DNA from: Terriglobia bacterium
GTDB lineage: Bacteria > Acidobacteriota > Terriglobia > Terriglobales > Acidobacteriaceae
Direction: 5' to 3'
Length of the DNA stretch: 64,000 nucleotides
Assembly (NCBI GenBank): GCA_020072645.1
Contig: JAIQGK010000010.1
Coordinates: forward strand, 124,001 to 188,000
Both the position numbers and the translations under genes were made by a program. The notes under the pieces were generated by a model that had not been told where the DNA came from, made no database searches, and saw only the letters and a program-made list of their open reading frames with translations. Below are positions 17,494 to 24,997 of this stretch, in pieces; position 1 is the first letter of the stretch, and each line of letters begins with the position of its first letter.

Positions 17494-17913
17494 CTAGAGC
17501 GATTTTGGATCATATATCTCTTGACTTGTTTGTACGATACGCCGGCACTCGATTTCGTCCTCGCCGGTTGTTTGGGCAATTCGGCGGTATTCGCAATCAA
17601 AAATGGTGCGCAGAAGAAAAACCACGCGCTCTACCGGAGCAAGGCGATCCAAAATCCTGAGACATGCGTTGGGAATAGACTTTTTTGAGCGTACACCCTT
17701 TGAAGATTGAAACCCTGGCGCCCGCGGCCACGGAGGCATGCGTGATTCCACAAACCCTTCGATGTGCTGCAGGCGATCAAGACTGAGCATCGCCACGGTA
17801 GAGACTAGGAAAGCCCTGGCATTCTCGGTTCCCAAATTTGAGACTTGCGACCAGCGACGCAAGGTCGCCTCTACCCAAGCGGTTTCCTCACAATGCCAGA
17901 TGCGATGCGACAC
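17494..17913 (-). pseudogene. Truncated ECF41-like sigma factor paralogue
   Basis: This 139-codon frame with a GTG start aligns with the full ECF41 gene next door. Its VEATLRRWSQVSN...ARAFLVSTVAML matches the end of region 2 (LQDAFLRWQQASS...PKAFLVTVVTRL). Its LRILDRLAPVERVVFLLRTIFDCEYRRIAQ matches region 4 (LLERLTPVERAVFLLREVFDYEYSEVAK). The first part of region 2 (core-binding helices) is missing, as is the whole C-terminal SnoaL-like domain with DGGGK and NPDKL. The WLPEP linker is also not recognisable. It most likely is a decayed duplicate. A regulatory remnant that still binds DNA through region 4 cannot be excluded, because the frame is still open. Confidence 0.7.
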
Positions 17914-18033
17914 AATGCAGACTTATGTAGTTGAAAATATTTGTCGCGACGCGATCGGTTTGGCGGGGCCTAAGGACAGTCGCGATATATTTCCTTTTCT
18001 AGCGTTTCTATGCCCGAAGGTAAAACATTGAAC

Positions 18034-18060
18034 ATAACCGATGGAACCAGTTTTGTGACA
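18034..18060 (-). promoter_or_regulatory. Degenerate ECF41-type promoter P6 before the truncated sigma gene
   Basis: A perfect TGTCACA (18060-18054) on the minus strand is followed at 16 bases by TTAT instead of (C/T/G)GTC. The -35 half is kept and the -10 half is lost, which fits decay of a duplicated autoregulated sigma gene together with its promoter. Confidence 0.45.
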
Positions 18061-18084
18061 CTCACCTTTTTTAGTTGAAAAGAA

Positions 18085-19026
18085 TCAGCATGCCAATGGC
18101 GCGACATGGTGCAACTTATCCGGGTTTCGCAAAATATAGATACGACAGATCTGTCCATCGACAACATCCATCGTAATCACAGTTCTGACCTGCCCGTTTA
18201 CGCAAGTGATGAAACCTGGCTGGCCATTGACTTGCCTGAGTTGCAGGATCGCACCTTCAGGCCTGAACTTCCTGGCCGCTCCAGCCATTAACCGGGCTGC
18301 ACGTTCGCGGCCAAACACTGGGTTCATCAATGCGGAAGCCTTACCACCACCATCGGTATGCACCGCGATATCGCTGGAAAAAAGCTGCAAAAGTCCTTCT
18401 ATGTCACCGCGAGAAGAAGCATCGATAAATTGCCGTAGCAATTTCTCCTTCGCTATTGGAGAAGCATCAAATCTCGGCCGCATGTTCTTGATATGCAATC
18501 TAGCCCGGCGGAAGATCTGGCGGCAATTGACTTCACTCTGTCCGGCAATTTTTGCAACCTCCGAATATTCATAGTCGAACACTTCTCGAAGCAAAAAGAC
18601 AGCCCTCTCAACCGGCGTCAAACGTTCTAGGAGGAATAGAAATGCCAAAGAGAGGGATTCATCCATCTGGGGGGGAAGCGATGGATCGTTCCCAGCAGAA
18701 GTCACCACAGGCTCCGGGAGCCATTCCCCAACATATTGCTCCCGTTGCACGCGCGCAGATTGCAAATGGTTGATGCATAAACGCGTGACTACTGTGACTA
18801 AGAACGCTTTAGGAGAGCGTATTTCGCCGGAAGAGGCTTGCTGCCAACGGAGAAATGCGTCCTGCAGGATGTCTTCAGCGTCAGCCAAACTCCCCAACAT
18901 TCGGTACGCTATTGAAAGCAGCAAAGGCCGCCACTTCAGGAAATCATCCAGGCTGAACTCCACAGCAATGCTGGCTGGCGTAATACTCGGGATAGACCTT
19001 CCAGATGCCACGCTTCGCACGTTCAT
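18085..19026 (-). CDS. ECF41-family RNA polymerase sigma factor with C-terminal SnoaL-like domain
   Basis: This 313-residue sigma factor has region 2 at about 28-95 (LLLSIAYRMLGSLADAEDILQDAFLRW), the linker with WLPEP at about 107-111, region 4 at about 140-190 (RLTPVERAVFLLREVFDYEYSEVAKI...NCRQIFRRAR), and a SnoaL/NTF2-like C-terminal domain with DGGGK and the terminal NPDKL. Those three short motifs define the ECF41 group. In that group the C-terminal domain replaces an anti-sigma factor and tunes activity. No anti-sigma gene is present nearby, as expected. The start at 19026 is ATG with no clear Shine-Dalgarno. A TGTCACA-N16-TGTC promoter (19179-19153) predicts autoregulation with a leader of about 120 bases. 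Confidence 0.93.
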   Translation of the reverse strand: MNVRSVASGRSIPSITPASIAVEFSLDDFLKWRPLLLSIAYRMLGSLADAEDILQDAFLRWQQASSGEIRSPKAFLVTVVTRLCINHLQSARVQREQYVGEWLPEPVVTSAGNDPSLPPQMDESLSLAFLFLLERLTPVERAVFLLREVFDYEYSEVAKIAGQSEVNCRQIFRRARLHIKNMRPRFDASPIAKEKLLRQFIDASSRGDIEGLLQLFSSDIAVHTDGGGKASALMNPVFGRERAARLMAGAARKFRPEGAILQLRQVNGQPGFITCVNGQVRTVITMDVVDGQICRIYILRNPDKLHHVAPLAC

Positions 19027-19103
19027 AAATTATATTATGGATCCAGCTTCGTAATGTGTTTTGAAAATCTTTTTTCCCAAAAAGAGAAACACCTTTCCGC
19101 TGC

Positions 19104-19136
19104 ATTTCTCCCATCGGGCCTGTAATTTCTCCCATC
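19104..19136. repeat. Direct 12-base repeat in the sigma gene leader
   Basis: ATTTCTCCCATC occurs exactly at 19104-19115 and 19125-19136 (21-base period). On the transcribed strand each copy reads GATGGGAGAAAT. It lies between promoter P5 and the sigma start, inside the predicted untranslated leader. Confidence 0.7.
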
Positions 19137-19152
19137 AGACCCTTGATAAAGA

Positions 19153-19179
19153 GACAGGCTAGGAATCCGATTTGTGACA
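19153..19179 (-). promoter_or_regulatory. Candidate autoregulatory ECF41 promoter P5
   Basis: On the minus strand TGTCACA (19179-19173), 16 bases, then TGTC (19156-19153), 127 bases before the sigma gene start. Autoregulation through this motif is typical of ECF41 genes. Confidence 0.72.
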
Positions 19180-19542
19180 CTCAGAAAGCAAAAATTTCAA
19201 ATTCAAGCACTCCGCCGCAGAGTTCCAGGGTGGCTTCCCGCGACTTATCACATCGTGACGGAATGGCGGGCAGTCGAGGCGTCCGAGGCCGTCCATTACA
19301 TCGAGTCCATGCGGACTCATTTTCACAAGACCAAATCATCCTTGAGCGTATCGAGCGGAGGGGACCGGCTCAAAGATGAAACCAAAGTTGAGTTTGTTGA
19401 CGATCTTATCTGTGCGCGTGCAAGGCCGGTAATGACGGGTGTAAACAGAGAGAATTTTCGATCATCACTGCCGGGTCGGTTGTACGATTTTTGTACGATT
19501 CGAGCAAATGCTCTGGAAGCGATTGATTCTAGGTGGGTAAAA

Positions 19543-19592
19543 TGGTGGACCTGGTCGGGATCGAACCGACGACCTCTTCCATGCCATGGAAG
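19543..19592 (-). tRNA. tRNA-Ala (GGC) 3' fragment (partial, non-functional)
   Basis: On the minus strand this gives an anticodon stem-loop (stem CTTCC/GGAAG, loop ATGGCAT, anticodon GGC), a T arm with GGTTCGATCCC and a 3' ACCA end. The acceptor 5' strand and D arm are absent, because the sequence stops resembling a tRNA at the anticodon stem. Such 3' ends are left when integrative elements use a tRNA gene as attachment site. In that geometry the element would lie to the right (above 19592). No intact tRNA-Ala or integrase is seen in the window. Confidence 0.7.
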
Positions 19593-20228
19593 CTGAAAAG
19601 CAGCCGGGGATTTGTTTTCATGCTGGTGTTAGCAACCGAAACAAACCGGCAAAAACGGCGTATTCGGTGCTATTTCCGGCCAAATCTTCAACTCTGAACT
19701 GGGGTTGCTGTGGGCGGGGTTCATGGTACTCCAACCAAGTTGGGGCCTCTGCTGAGACAGGGTGACGATACTAGGTTTTACAAGGACGCGGGGACTGCCA
19801 AAGTACGCGTAAGTCGCACAAGACCACGAATGCTGTGGGTTGGGCTGTGGGTCGGGATTTCTAGCCGGAGCGCAACTGATCCTCCCTAACGATGGTCTTC
19901 GCGAGAATCTGGATTTATTCGGTCATCATTGGTTTTGAAATAATACCCATCATCGTCATAAATGATTTTCAGAGATTTGCAAAAATGTGGGTAGGTCGAA
20001 TCCCCCCTCTCCGCCAGATGGTCCTCGCCTGCAAATTCACAAGATTAGCACTACACCCCTTGTTACCGCCGCTAAGCGAGATCAAATTTGGAATCCTTGC
20101 GAACCGATCCCCGATGCATAGTTAGATCTCGCAGCCTGATTTTGAACTCTGATCCGACACGAAGGATAAGTCTGGAGTACCAGCTAAAATCAATGATGAT
20201 CTCTTCGTCGTCAGACTGCTCCCATTGT
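19593..20228. other. Gene-poor region next to the tRNA-Ala remnant
   Basis: I see no convincing gene. Short frames in all directions lack ribosome sites and family resemblance. The stretch immediately beyond the tRNA fragment could be residue of an integrated element. Confidence 0.4.
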
Positions 20229-20669
20229 TCACCCAGTGTTTGCAATTTGAAGATGGTCACCTTTGGCGCTCGGAGGAATTTCTTTTGGAGTAGCGACAAG
20301 TGACTCAGTTCCAGTCGTAGCGACACCACCCGAGAAATAGTAAGTTCGCTGCGAATATAGACCAAATCCAAACCAACTGCTCGATAAAGCTCCCACCGCG
20401 CTCGGTTTAGTGAAAGGACAAGTGACTTGCCACGCAGATCCAGCCGTCGATTCGAAATGTAGCATCGTGGATATAGTTACTAACGTAAATGACATCATGC
20501 CTACGATTAGGCGGATATCGTGTCTCGTAACGAATCGGGCACGATTATCCGTGTGGAAACCAGCTCCAAAGTCTATCTGTTCAGGCAGGCGCCGCTTTTT
20601 CGCAACCGAACGCAGTGGTCTTTCCTCGGAAACCTCATGTTTGTTTAAACCATTCGATTTTGTTTTCAT
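20229..20669 (-). CDS. Hypothetical protein
   Basis: This 146-codon frame begins MKTKSNGLNKHEVSEERPLR, with AGGA about 12 bases upstream. It has a basic N-terminal third, one weakly hydrophobic helix (about 52-70) and no family I recognise. The end of the frame overlaps another open frame on the same strand (20371-20072) rich in charged residues, so the true gene could be longer with a frameshift, or the frame may not be used. Its isolation in a gene-poor segment near a tRNA remnant fits an accessory gene. Confidence 0.35.
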   Translation of the reverse strand: MKTKSNGLNKHEVSEERPLRSVAKKRRLPEQIDFGAGFHTDNRARFVTRHDIRLIVGMMSFTLVTISTMLHFESTAGSAWQVTCPFTKPSAVGALSSSWFGFGLYSQRTYYFSGGVATTGTESLVATPKEIPPSAKGDHLQIANTG

Positions 20670-20919
20670 CGGTTGGAATTTCCTTTCTGGCGCCGTGTAC
20701 GAGTTTACGGGACGTCCCTAGAGGATTCTAAATCCGCGATTGATATCCCTCGGAGACCAGGGGCAATGACTCATTTAACGTCCCGCCGGTTCGCCGGTAC
20801 GTGAGCCCGCGATTTTATAAAAATCTCGCGACAAGATAAGCTATCTCGTCCATAAAGTTTCGATCTCAGGTAATTGACCGTTCTTTGCATGTAGGACCTA
20901 TCGTGGAGGATCTTTCAGA

Positions 20920-23388
20920 ATGCAGCGCGTTCTCGCCGCTTTGGCCGCAGTCATTACATTTGCTTCTCTTTTATCCGCGCAAAACCCGGCGCACAAAGAC
21001 CCGTCAAAACCGCTTCCGACCATCGCCGAGAAGACCGCCGGCATGCAGAGTAATCCCGGATTCTTTACCGACTACTGGGACGCGCGCGAAGGCACGCTCT
21101 GGTTGCGAATTGACAAAGACAAGTGGGAGACGCCATTCATTTTGTATGAGTCGCTTCCCAGCGGCGTGGGCTCCAACGATATTGGCCTGGACCGGGGTGA
21201 GCCGGGGGAAAGTTACGTCGTCCACTTTGAGCGCAGCGGCAAACAGGTGCTGCTGGTGGCGGAAAATGAAAATTATCGCGCCGTTACGGACGACGCGGAT
21301 CAGCGCAGCGCTGTGCGGGCGGCCTTTCCGCAGTCCGTGCTCTGGGGTTTTGAGGTTGCAGCGGAAGAAGGCGATGCTGTCCTGGTGGACGCCACCAAAT
21401 TCTTTTTGAGCGATGTTCACGGGGTGGCCGCCAGAATCGCCGCTGCCAAGCAGGGCAAATACAAAGTAGAGCCAACGCGCTCCGCCATTTATCTGCCGCG
21501 CACAAAAAACTTTCCTGAGAACACCGATATCGAATCAACCCTTACTTTTGTGGGTGAAGAGCCCGGCAATTTCGTCAGGCAGGTCACGCCTGAACCGCAC
21601 GCCATTACTGTTCGCGAGCATATTTCTTTTATTCAGTCGCCCGCTGCAGGATTTCACACCCGCGCTTACGATCCGCGTTCAGGATATTTCGGCATCCGCT
21701 ATATGGATTTTGCCGCGCCAGTCGATGAGCCAATCGTCAAGCGCGAAATCGCGCGGCATCGGCTGGCAAAAAAAGATCCTTCCGCCGCAGTGAGCGAGCC
21801 GGTGAAGCCGATCGTTTACTACGTGGACCGTGCCATCCCAGAGCCGATTCGCTCTGCCGTGGTTGAAGGCGTTAGCTGGTGGAACCAGGCTTTTACCGCC
21901 GCGGGCTACAAGGACGCTTTCCAGGTCAAGCTGCTGCCTGAAGGCATTGATCCCATGGACGTACGTTACAACGTGGTCGAATGGGTGCCACGCTCCACGC
22001 GAGGATGGTCCATTGGCAACGCCGTGATCGATCCGCGAACAGGAGAAATCATCAATGGTCATGTGCGTCTTGATGCGCTGCGCATCCGGCAGGTATTTCT
22101 TATTGCGCAGGGACTTCTTGATCCGTTCGGCAAAGATCCTTCGCTGCTGGCCAAAGCCAATGCCATGGCGCTGGCGCGCATTCGCCAGCTCGCAGCGCAT
22201 GAAACGGGACACACGTTGGGCTTGATGCACAACTATGCCGCCAGCATCGTGAACCGGGCGTCTGTGATGGACTATCCGCCACCGACAGTCAGCGTGGGCG
22301 CCGATGGCGTGCCCGATGTTTCAAATGCCTATGCCGTCGGCATTGGCGCATGGGACAAGACGGCCATCACTTACGGATACCGTGATTTCCCTGCAGGAAC
22401 CAATGAAACGCAGGCGCTGGATAAAATTCTGGATGACTCATTTGCAAGCGGCCAGCTTTATCTCACTGATCAGGATGCACGTCCGCTCGGCTCAGCCAGC
22501 CCGATTTCGCATCTGTGGGACACCGGCAGCAATGACCTTGATGGGTTGCAGCAGGTGATGGCTGTGCGGCAGGCCGCGCTAAAAAATCTCTCAGAAAATG
22601 CCATCCGTGAACACACGCCCATGGCCACTTTGGAAGACGTCCTGGCGCCCATCTATCTTTATCATCGCTACCAAGTCACGGCCGTGGCAAAATCCATTGG
22701 CGGACTGAATTACACTTTTGACCTTCGCGGGCCAAACCGCAAAGACCCTGTAATTGTTCCCGCTGCCCAGCAGCGCCAGGCCCTTCGTGCGATCCTGAAA
22801 ACACTTTCACCGCAGGCGCTCGCCGTCCCCCAACCGCTGCTGAATATCATTCCTCCCCGGCCTCCGGAGTATCCCAGCTCCAAGGAAAACTTTGCGCGCC
22901 GGACTTCACCGGCATTTGATTCTCTGGCGCCCGCAGAGGCAGCGGCGGAAATCGTCGTGCAGCTTTTGTTTCAGCCTGAGCGCGCCCAACGCATGCTTGA
23001 GTACCACGCCCGTGATGCCAGCAATCCCGGCTTTGACGAACTGCTGGATGAGGTGCTGGCTGCAACATGGAAAGCTCCAGCCGCGGCGGGATACAGCGGC
23101 GCGATTCAACGCACAGTCAACGCGGTTGTGCTTAGCCACCTGATGACACTTGCCGCAGATGAACACGCGTCCAGCCAGGTCCGCGCTGTGGCGTCGCTCA
23201 AGCTTGATGAATTGAAGAAGTGGCTTGCATCGCAGGAGAGCCTGCTAAAGGATGTGCCAACCCGAGCCGAATTTTTCTTCGCGAAAAATCAAATCGATCA
23301 TTTTGAGAAAAACCCTGCCGAAGTCCATGTGACGGCCCCGGCCACACCTCCTGCCGGCGATCCCATTGGGTCAGACGGTTGGGAATAG
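20920..23388 (+). CDS. Secreted zinc-dependent metalloprotease (DUF5117/DUF4953 type)
   Basis: This 822-residue extracellular or periplasmic protease has a signal peptide (MQRVLAALAAVITFASLLSA). The metzincin motif HETGHTLGLMH at about residue 427-437 supplies the three zinc-binding His and the catalytic Glu. The N-terminal half carries the conserved LWLRIDKDKWETPFILYES and GLDRGEPGESYVVHFER blocks of the DUF5117 region. After the active site lie the MDYPPP methionine turn and the DUF4953-like C-terminal half (LEDVLAPIYLYHRYQVTAVAKSIGG). GGAGG ten bases before the ATG supports the start. It appears to be a single-gene unit, and the substrate is unknown. Confidence 0.92.
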   Translation: MQRVLAALAAVITFASLLSAQNPAHKDPSKPLPTIAEKTAGMQSNPGFFTDYWDAREGTLWLRIDKDKWETPFILYESLPSGVGSNDIGLDRGEPGESYVVHFERSGKQVLLVAENENYRAVTDDADQRSAVRAAFPQSVLWGFEVAAEEGDAVLVDATKFFLSDVHGVAARIAAAKQGKYKVEPTRSAIYLPRTKNFPENTDIESTLTFVGEEPGNFVRQVTPEPHAITVREHISFIQSPAAGFHTRAYDPRSGYFGIRYMDFAAPVDEPIVKREIARHRLAKKDPSAAVSEPVKPIVYYVDRAIPEPIRSAVVEGVSWWNQAFTAAGYKDAFQVKLLPEGIDPMDVRYNVVEWVPRSTRGWSIGNAVIDPRTGEIINGHVRLDALRIRQVFLIAQGLLDPFGKDPSLLAKANAMALARIRQLAAHETGHTLGLMHNYAASIVNRASVMDYPPPTVSVGADGVPDVSNAYAVGIGAWDKTAITYGYRDFPAGTNETQALDKILDDSFASGQLYLTDQDARPLGSASPISHLWDTGSNDLDGLQQVMAVRQAALKNLSENAIREHTPMATLEDVLAPIYLYHRYQVTAVAKSIGGLNYTFDLRGPNRKDPVIVPAAQQRQALRAILKTLSPQALAVPQPLLNIIPPRPPEYPSSKENFARRTSPAFDSLAPAEAAAEIVVQLLFQPERAQRMLEYHARDASNPGFDELLDEVLAATWKAPAAAGYSGAIQRTVNAVVLSHLMTLAADEHASSQVRAVASLKLDELKKWLASQESLLKDVPTRAEFFFAKNQIDHFEKNPAEVHVTAPATPPAGDPIGSDGWE

Positions 23389-23412
23389 TCAATTTTCGGG
23401 GGACGGCGTTCT

Positions 23413-23628
23413 TTATTTCTTGTAGAGGTCGAACAAATCGCGGGGATTTATTTTGAGAGCGCGGGCAAGCTGAATGATATTGTCGAGACAGATGTTTTGT
23501 TTTCCGCGTTCCACTTCGCCCACAAAATTACGGTTGACCTTGATCATCTTTCCAAGCTGTTCCTGGGACAGCTCTCGTTCCGTGCGGATGGCACGCAGGC
23601 GTGCGCCGAAAGGTGAGCGGGAATCCAC
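23413..23628 (-). CDS. Small XRE-family DNA-binding regulator
   Basis: This 71-residue protein starts with GTG and is almost entirely one Cro/C1-type helix-turn-helix: FGARLRAIRTERELSQEQLGKMIKV followed by the recognition segment NRNFVGEVERGKQN, and then LDNIIQLARALKINPRDLFDL. There is no sensor domain, so regulation would depend on levels or partners. It is divergent from the small protein at 23714, with 85 bases between. That gap contains AT-rich promoter-like sequence and a near-palindrome (ACATGGTATACATGT) that could be its operator, though this is a guess. Confidence 0.88.
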   Translation of the reverse strand: MDSRSPFGARLRAIRTERELSQEQLGKMIKVNRNFVGEVERGKQNICLDNIIQLARALKINPRDLFDLYKK

Positions 23629-23713
23629 GAATTAAGAATCTTGCGGCTTGCCATAAAAACTTTCTACACCGATATATAATGACATGGTATACATGTGATA
23701 AGCTCTGCGTCCA

Positions 23714-23977
23714 ATGATCTTTTACGTGGCTTGTTGGACCGAGGACGACGGCGTTTATTCTTGCGGGCATTCCCACCAAAGTGTTCGCGATGCGATGAAC
23801 TGCCTCGTTCCGGATGGCGGGAGTTTTATTCGCGCTCATGACGACGGGCTCTTACGGTCGCTCAATAACAGGGAGTTTATCGACTTCCTTGAGTCATTGA
23901 AAGAAATGCCCTGGAGTTGGCGCAATAAAGCTCAGGCATGCGAATTCATCGTACCGCTAACGGTGGACGCCGAGTAA
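23714..23977 (+). CDS. Small hypothetical protein
   Basis: This 87-residue acidic protein begins MIFYVACWTEDDGVYSCGHSH and has two Cys and two His close together, so metal binding is possible. It also has a helical C-terminal half (NREFIDFLESLKEMPW). There is no signal peptide or membrane helix, and I do not recognise the family. It is divergent from an XRE regulator and is followed by a good terminator hairpin, which supports it being a real transcription unit. Confidence 0.6.
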   Translation: MIFYVACWTEDDGVYSCGHSHQSVRDAMNCLVPDGGSFIRAHDDGLLRSLNNREFIDFLESLKEMPWSWRNKAQACEFIVPLTVDAE

Positions 23978-23989
23978 GAGCCGCCATAA

Positions 23990-24024
23990 AGCGCGGGGAG
24001 TGATGAGGCTCTCCGTGCTTTTTT
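23990..24024 (+). terminator. Rho-independent terminator
   Basis: AGCGCGGGGAG (23990-24000) pairs with CTCTCCGTGCT (24009-24019) and is followed by TTTTTT, 13 bases after the stop of the small gene. Confidence 0.75.
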
Positions 24025-24059
24025 GCTATGGCCCTGACGGACCACGCTGCTCTGCCCAA

Positions 24060-24767
24060 TTAACCTGCAATCTGTGAGGACACGGTGACGGCAGGCAAAA
24101 CGTCGCAGAACCAAAAGCCGTCGCGCTCAACTTTTTCGCCAGTTACGATCGGGATCTCCCGGCTGAATGTTCCTTGATTAAACATTGGCCCAGCATAGAC
24201 AAAGGAATGGAACTCGCCGTTTTCGCCGCATGGATCGGCGCCTGCGGGAAGATCATGCAGTAGCGCCTGGTCAAAGTCGCGGCCAATAAAGGTTGAAGAT
24301 ATTTGTTTGGGATCCACGCAGACAAGTTTTGCCCGCAGGCCGGCGCTGATCATTTCCTGTGCAAGCTGCGGTGTGGGAATGCCCCAGATAGGAAACAGCG
24401 GTTCCAGGCCGGTGTCTTTCAACTGACGTTCACGATAGGCGCGAACGTCAGTAAGAAAAAGATCGCCAAAGGCAATAGCGGATATACCTTGCGCCAGCGC
24501 CTGATCGCAAACGAGCTTCATGGCAGCTTCGTATTCGGCATTGGAGCAGGGCCATGGAATGGGCGCAACAATCAGTGGAAGTCCAGCGGCTTCAGCCTGC
24601 AGTTCCACCAGCGCCCGACGAGTGCTATGCATGGCAACACGATCAAACGCGGCATTCAACGTTGTCATGAGGCCGGCGATTTCATACTGGTTTTGTTGAC
24701 GCAGAACGTGCAAGGCCCATGCGCTGTCTTTGCCGCTGCTCCACGCCAGCAGGATCTTCTTTTTCAT
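24060..24767 (-). CDS. Dph6-like ATP pyrophosphatase (diphthine-ammonia ligase family)
   Basis: This protein of about 235 residues starts at the ATG at 24767, just ahead of the PP-loop MKKKILLAWSSGKDSAWALH. The frame extends 14 codons further, without support. The SSGKDS loop binds ATP. Also present are TTLNAAFDRVAMHS, the AIAFGDLFLTDVRAYRERQL segment and the C-terminal ADPCGENGEFHSFVYAGP, all diagnostic of the PF01902 family. Bacteria lack diphthamide, so bacterial members probably amidate or adenylate another substrate. The gene ends convergently with the small gene at 23714. Confidence 0.88.
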   Translation of the reverse strand: MKKKILLAWSSGKDSAWALHVLRQQNQYEIAGLMTTLNAAFDRVAMHSTRRALVELQAEAAGLPLIVAPIPWPCSNAEYEAAMKLVCDQALAQGISAIAFGDLFLTDVRAYRERQLKDTGLEPLFPIWGIPTPQLAQEMISAGLRAKLVCVDPKQISSTFIGRDFDQALLHDLPAGADPCGENGEFHSFVYAGPMFNQGTFSREIPIVTGEKVERDGFWFCDVLPAVTVSSQIAG

Positions 24768-24997
24768 GCAGAATAAAGCTACCACGGATGAACATTCTTG
24801 AAATCCCAAATCCCGCTAAGACGGCGGGGAAATCGTTCCATTTTAGAATGCAATGACGGACGAGCTTGCTTATGCAGCAGATAGAAAGTTGAGGATGGAA
24901 CGGTCCAGGAAAAAGCGCGGCAGGGGCAACCAAGCCGCATTATTACTACGCGCTGCGCTTCAGGGTTATAGAAAGCCGTGATAGATTTAAAAGAACA

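Noticed and set aside
19174-19596. 140-codon plus-strand frame
   Set aside because: Its end is the antisense translation of the tRNA-Ala fragment, and the rest shows no family resemblance.
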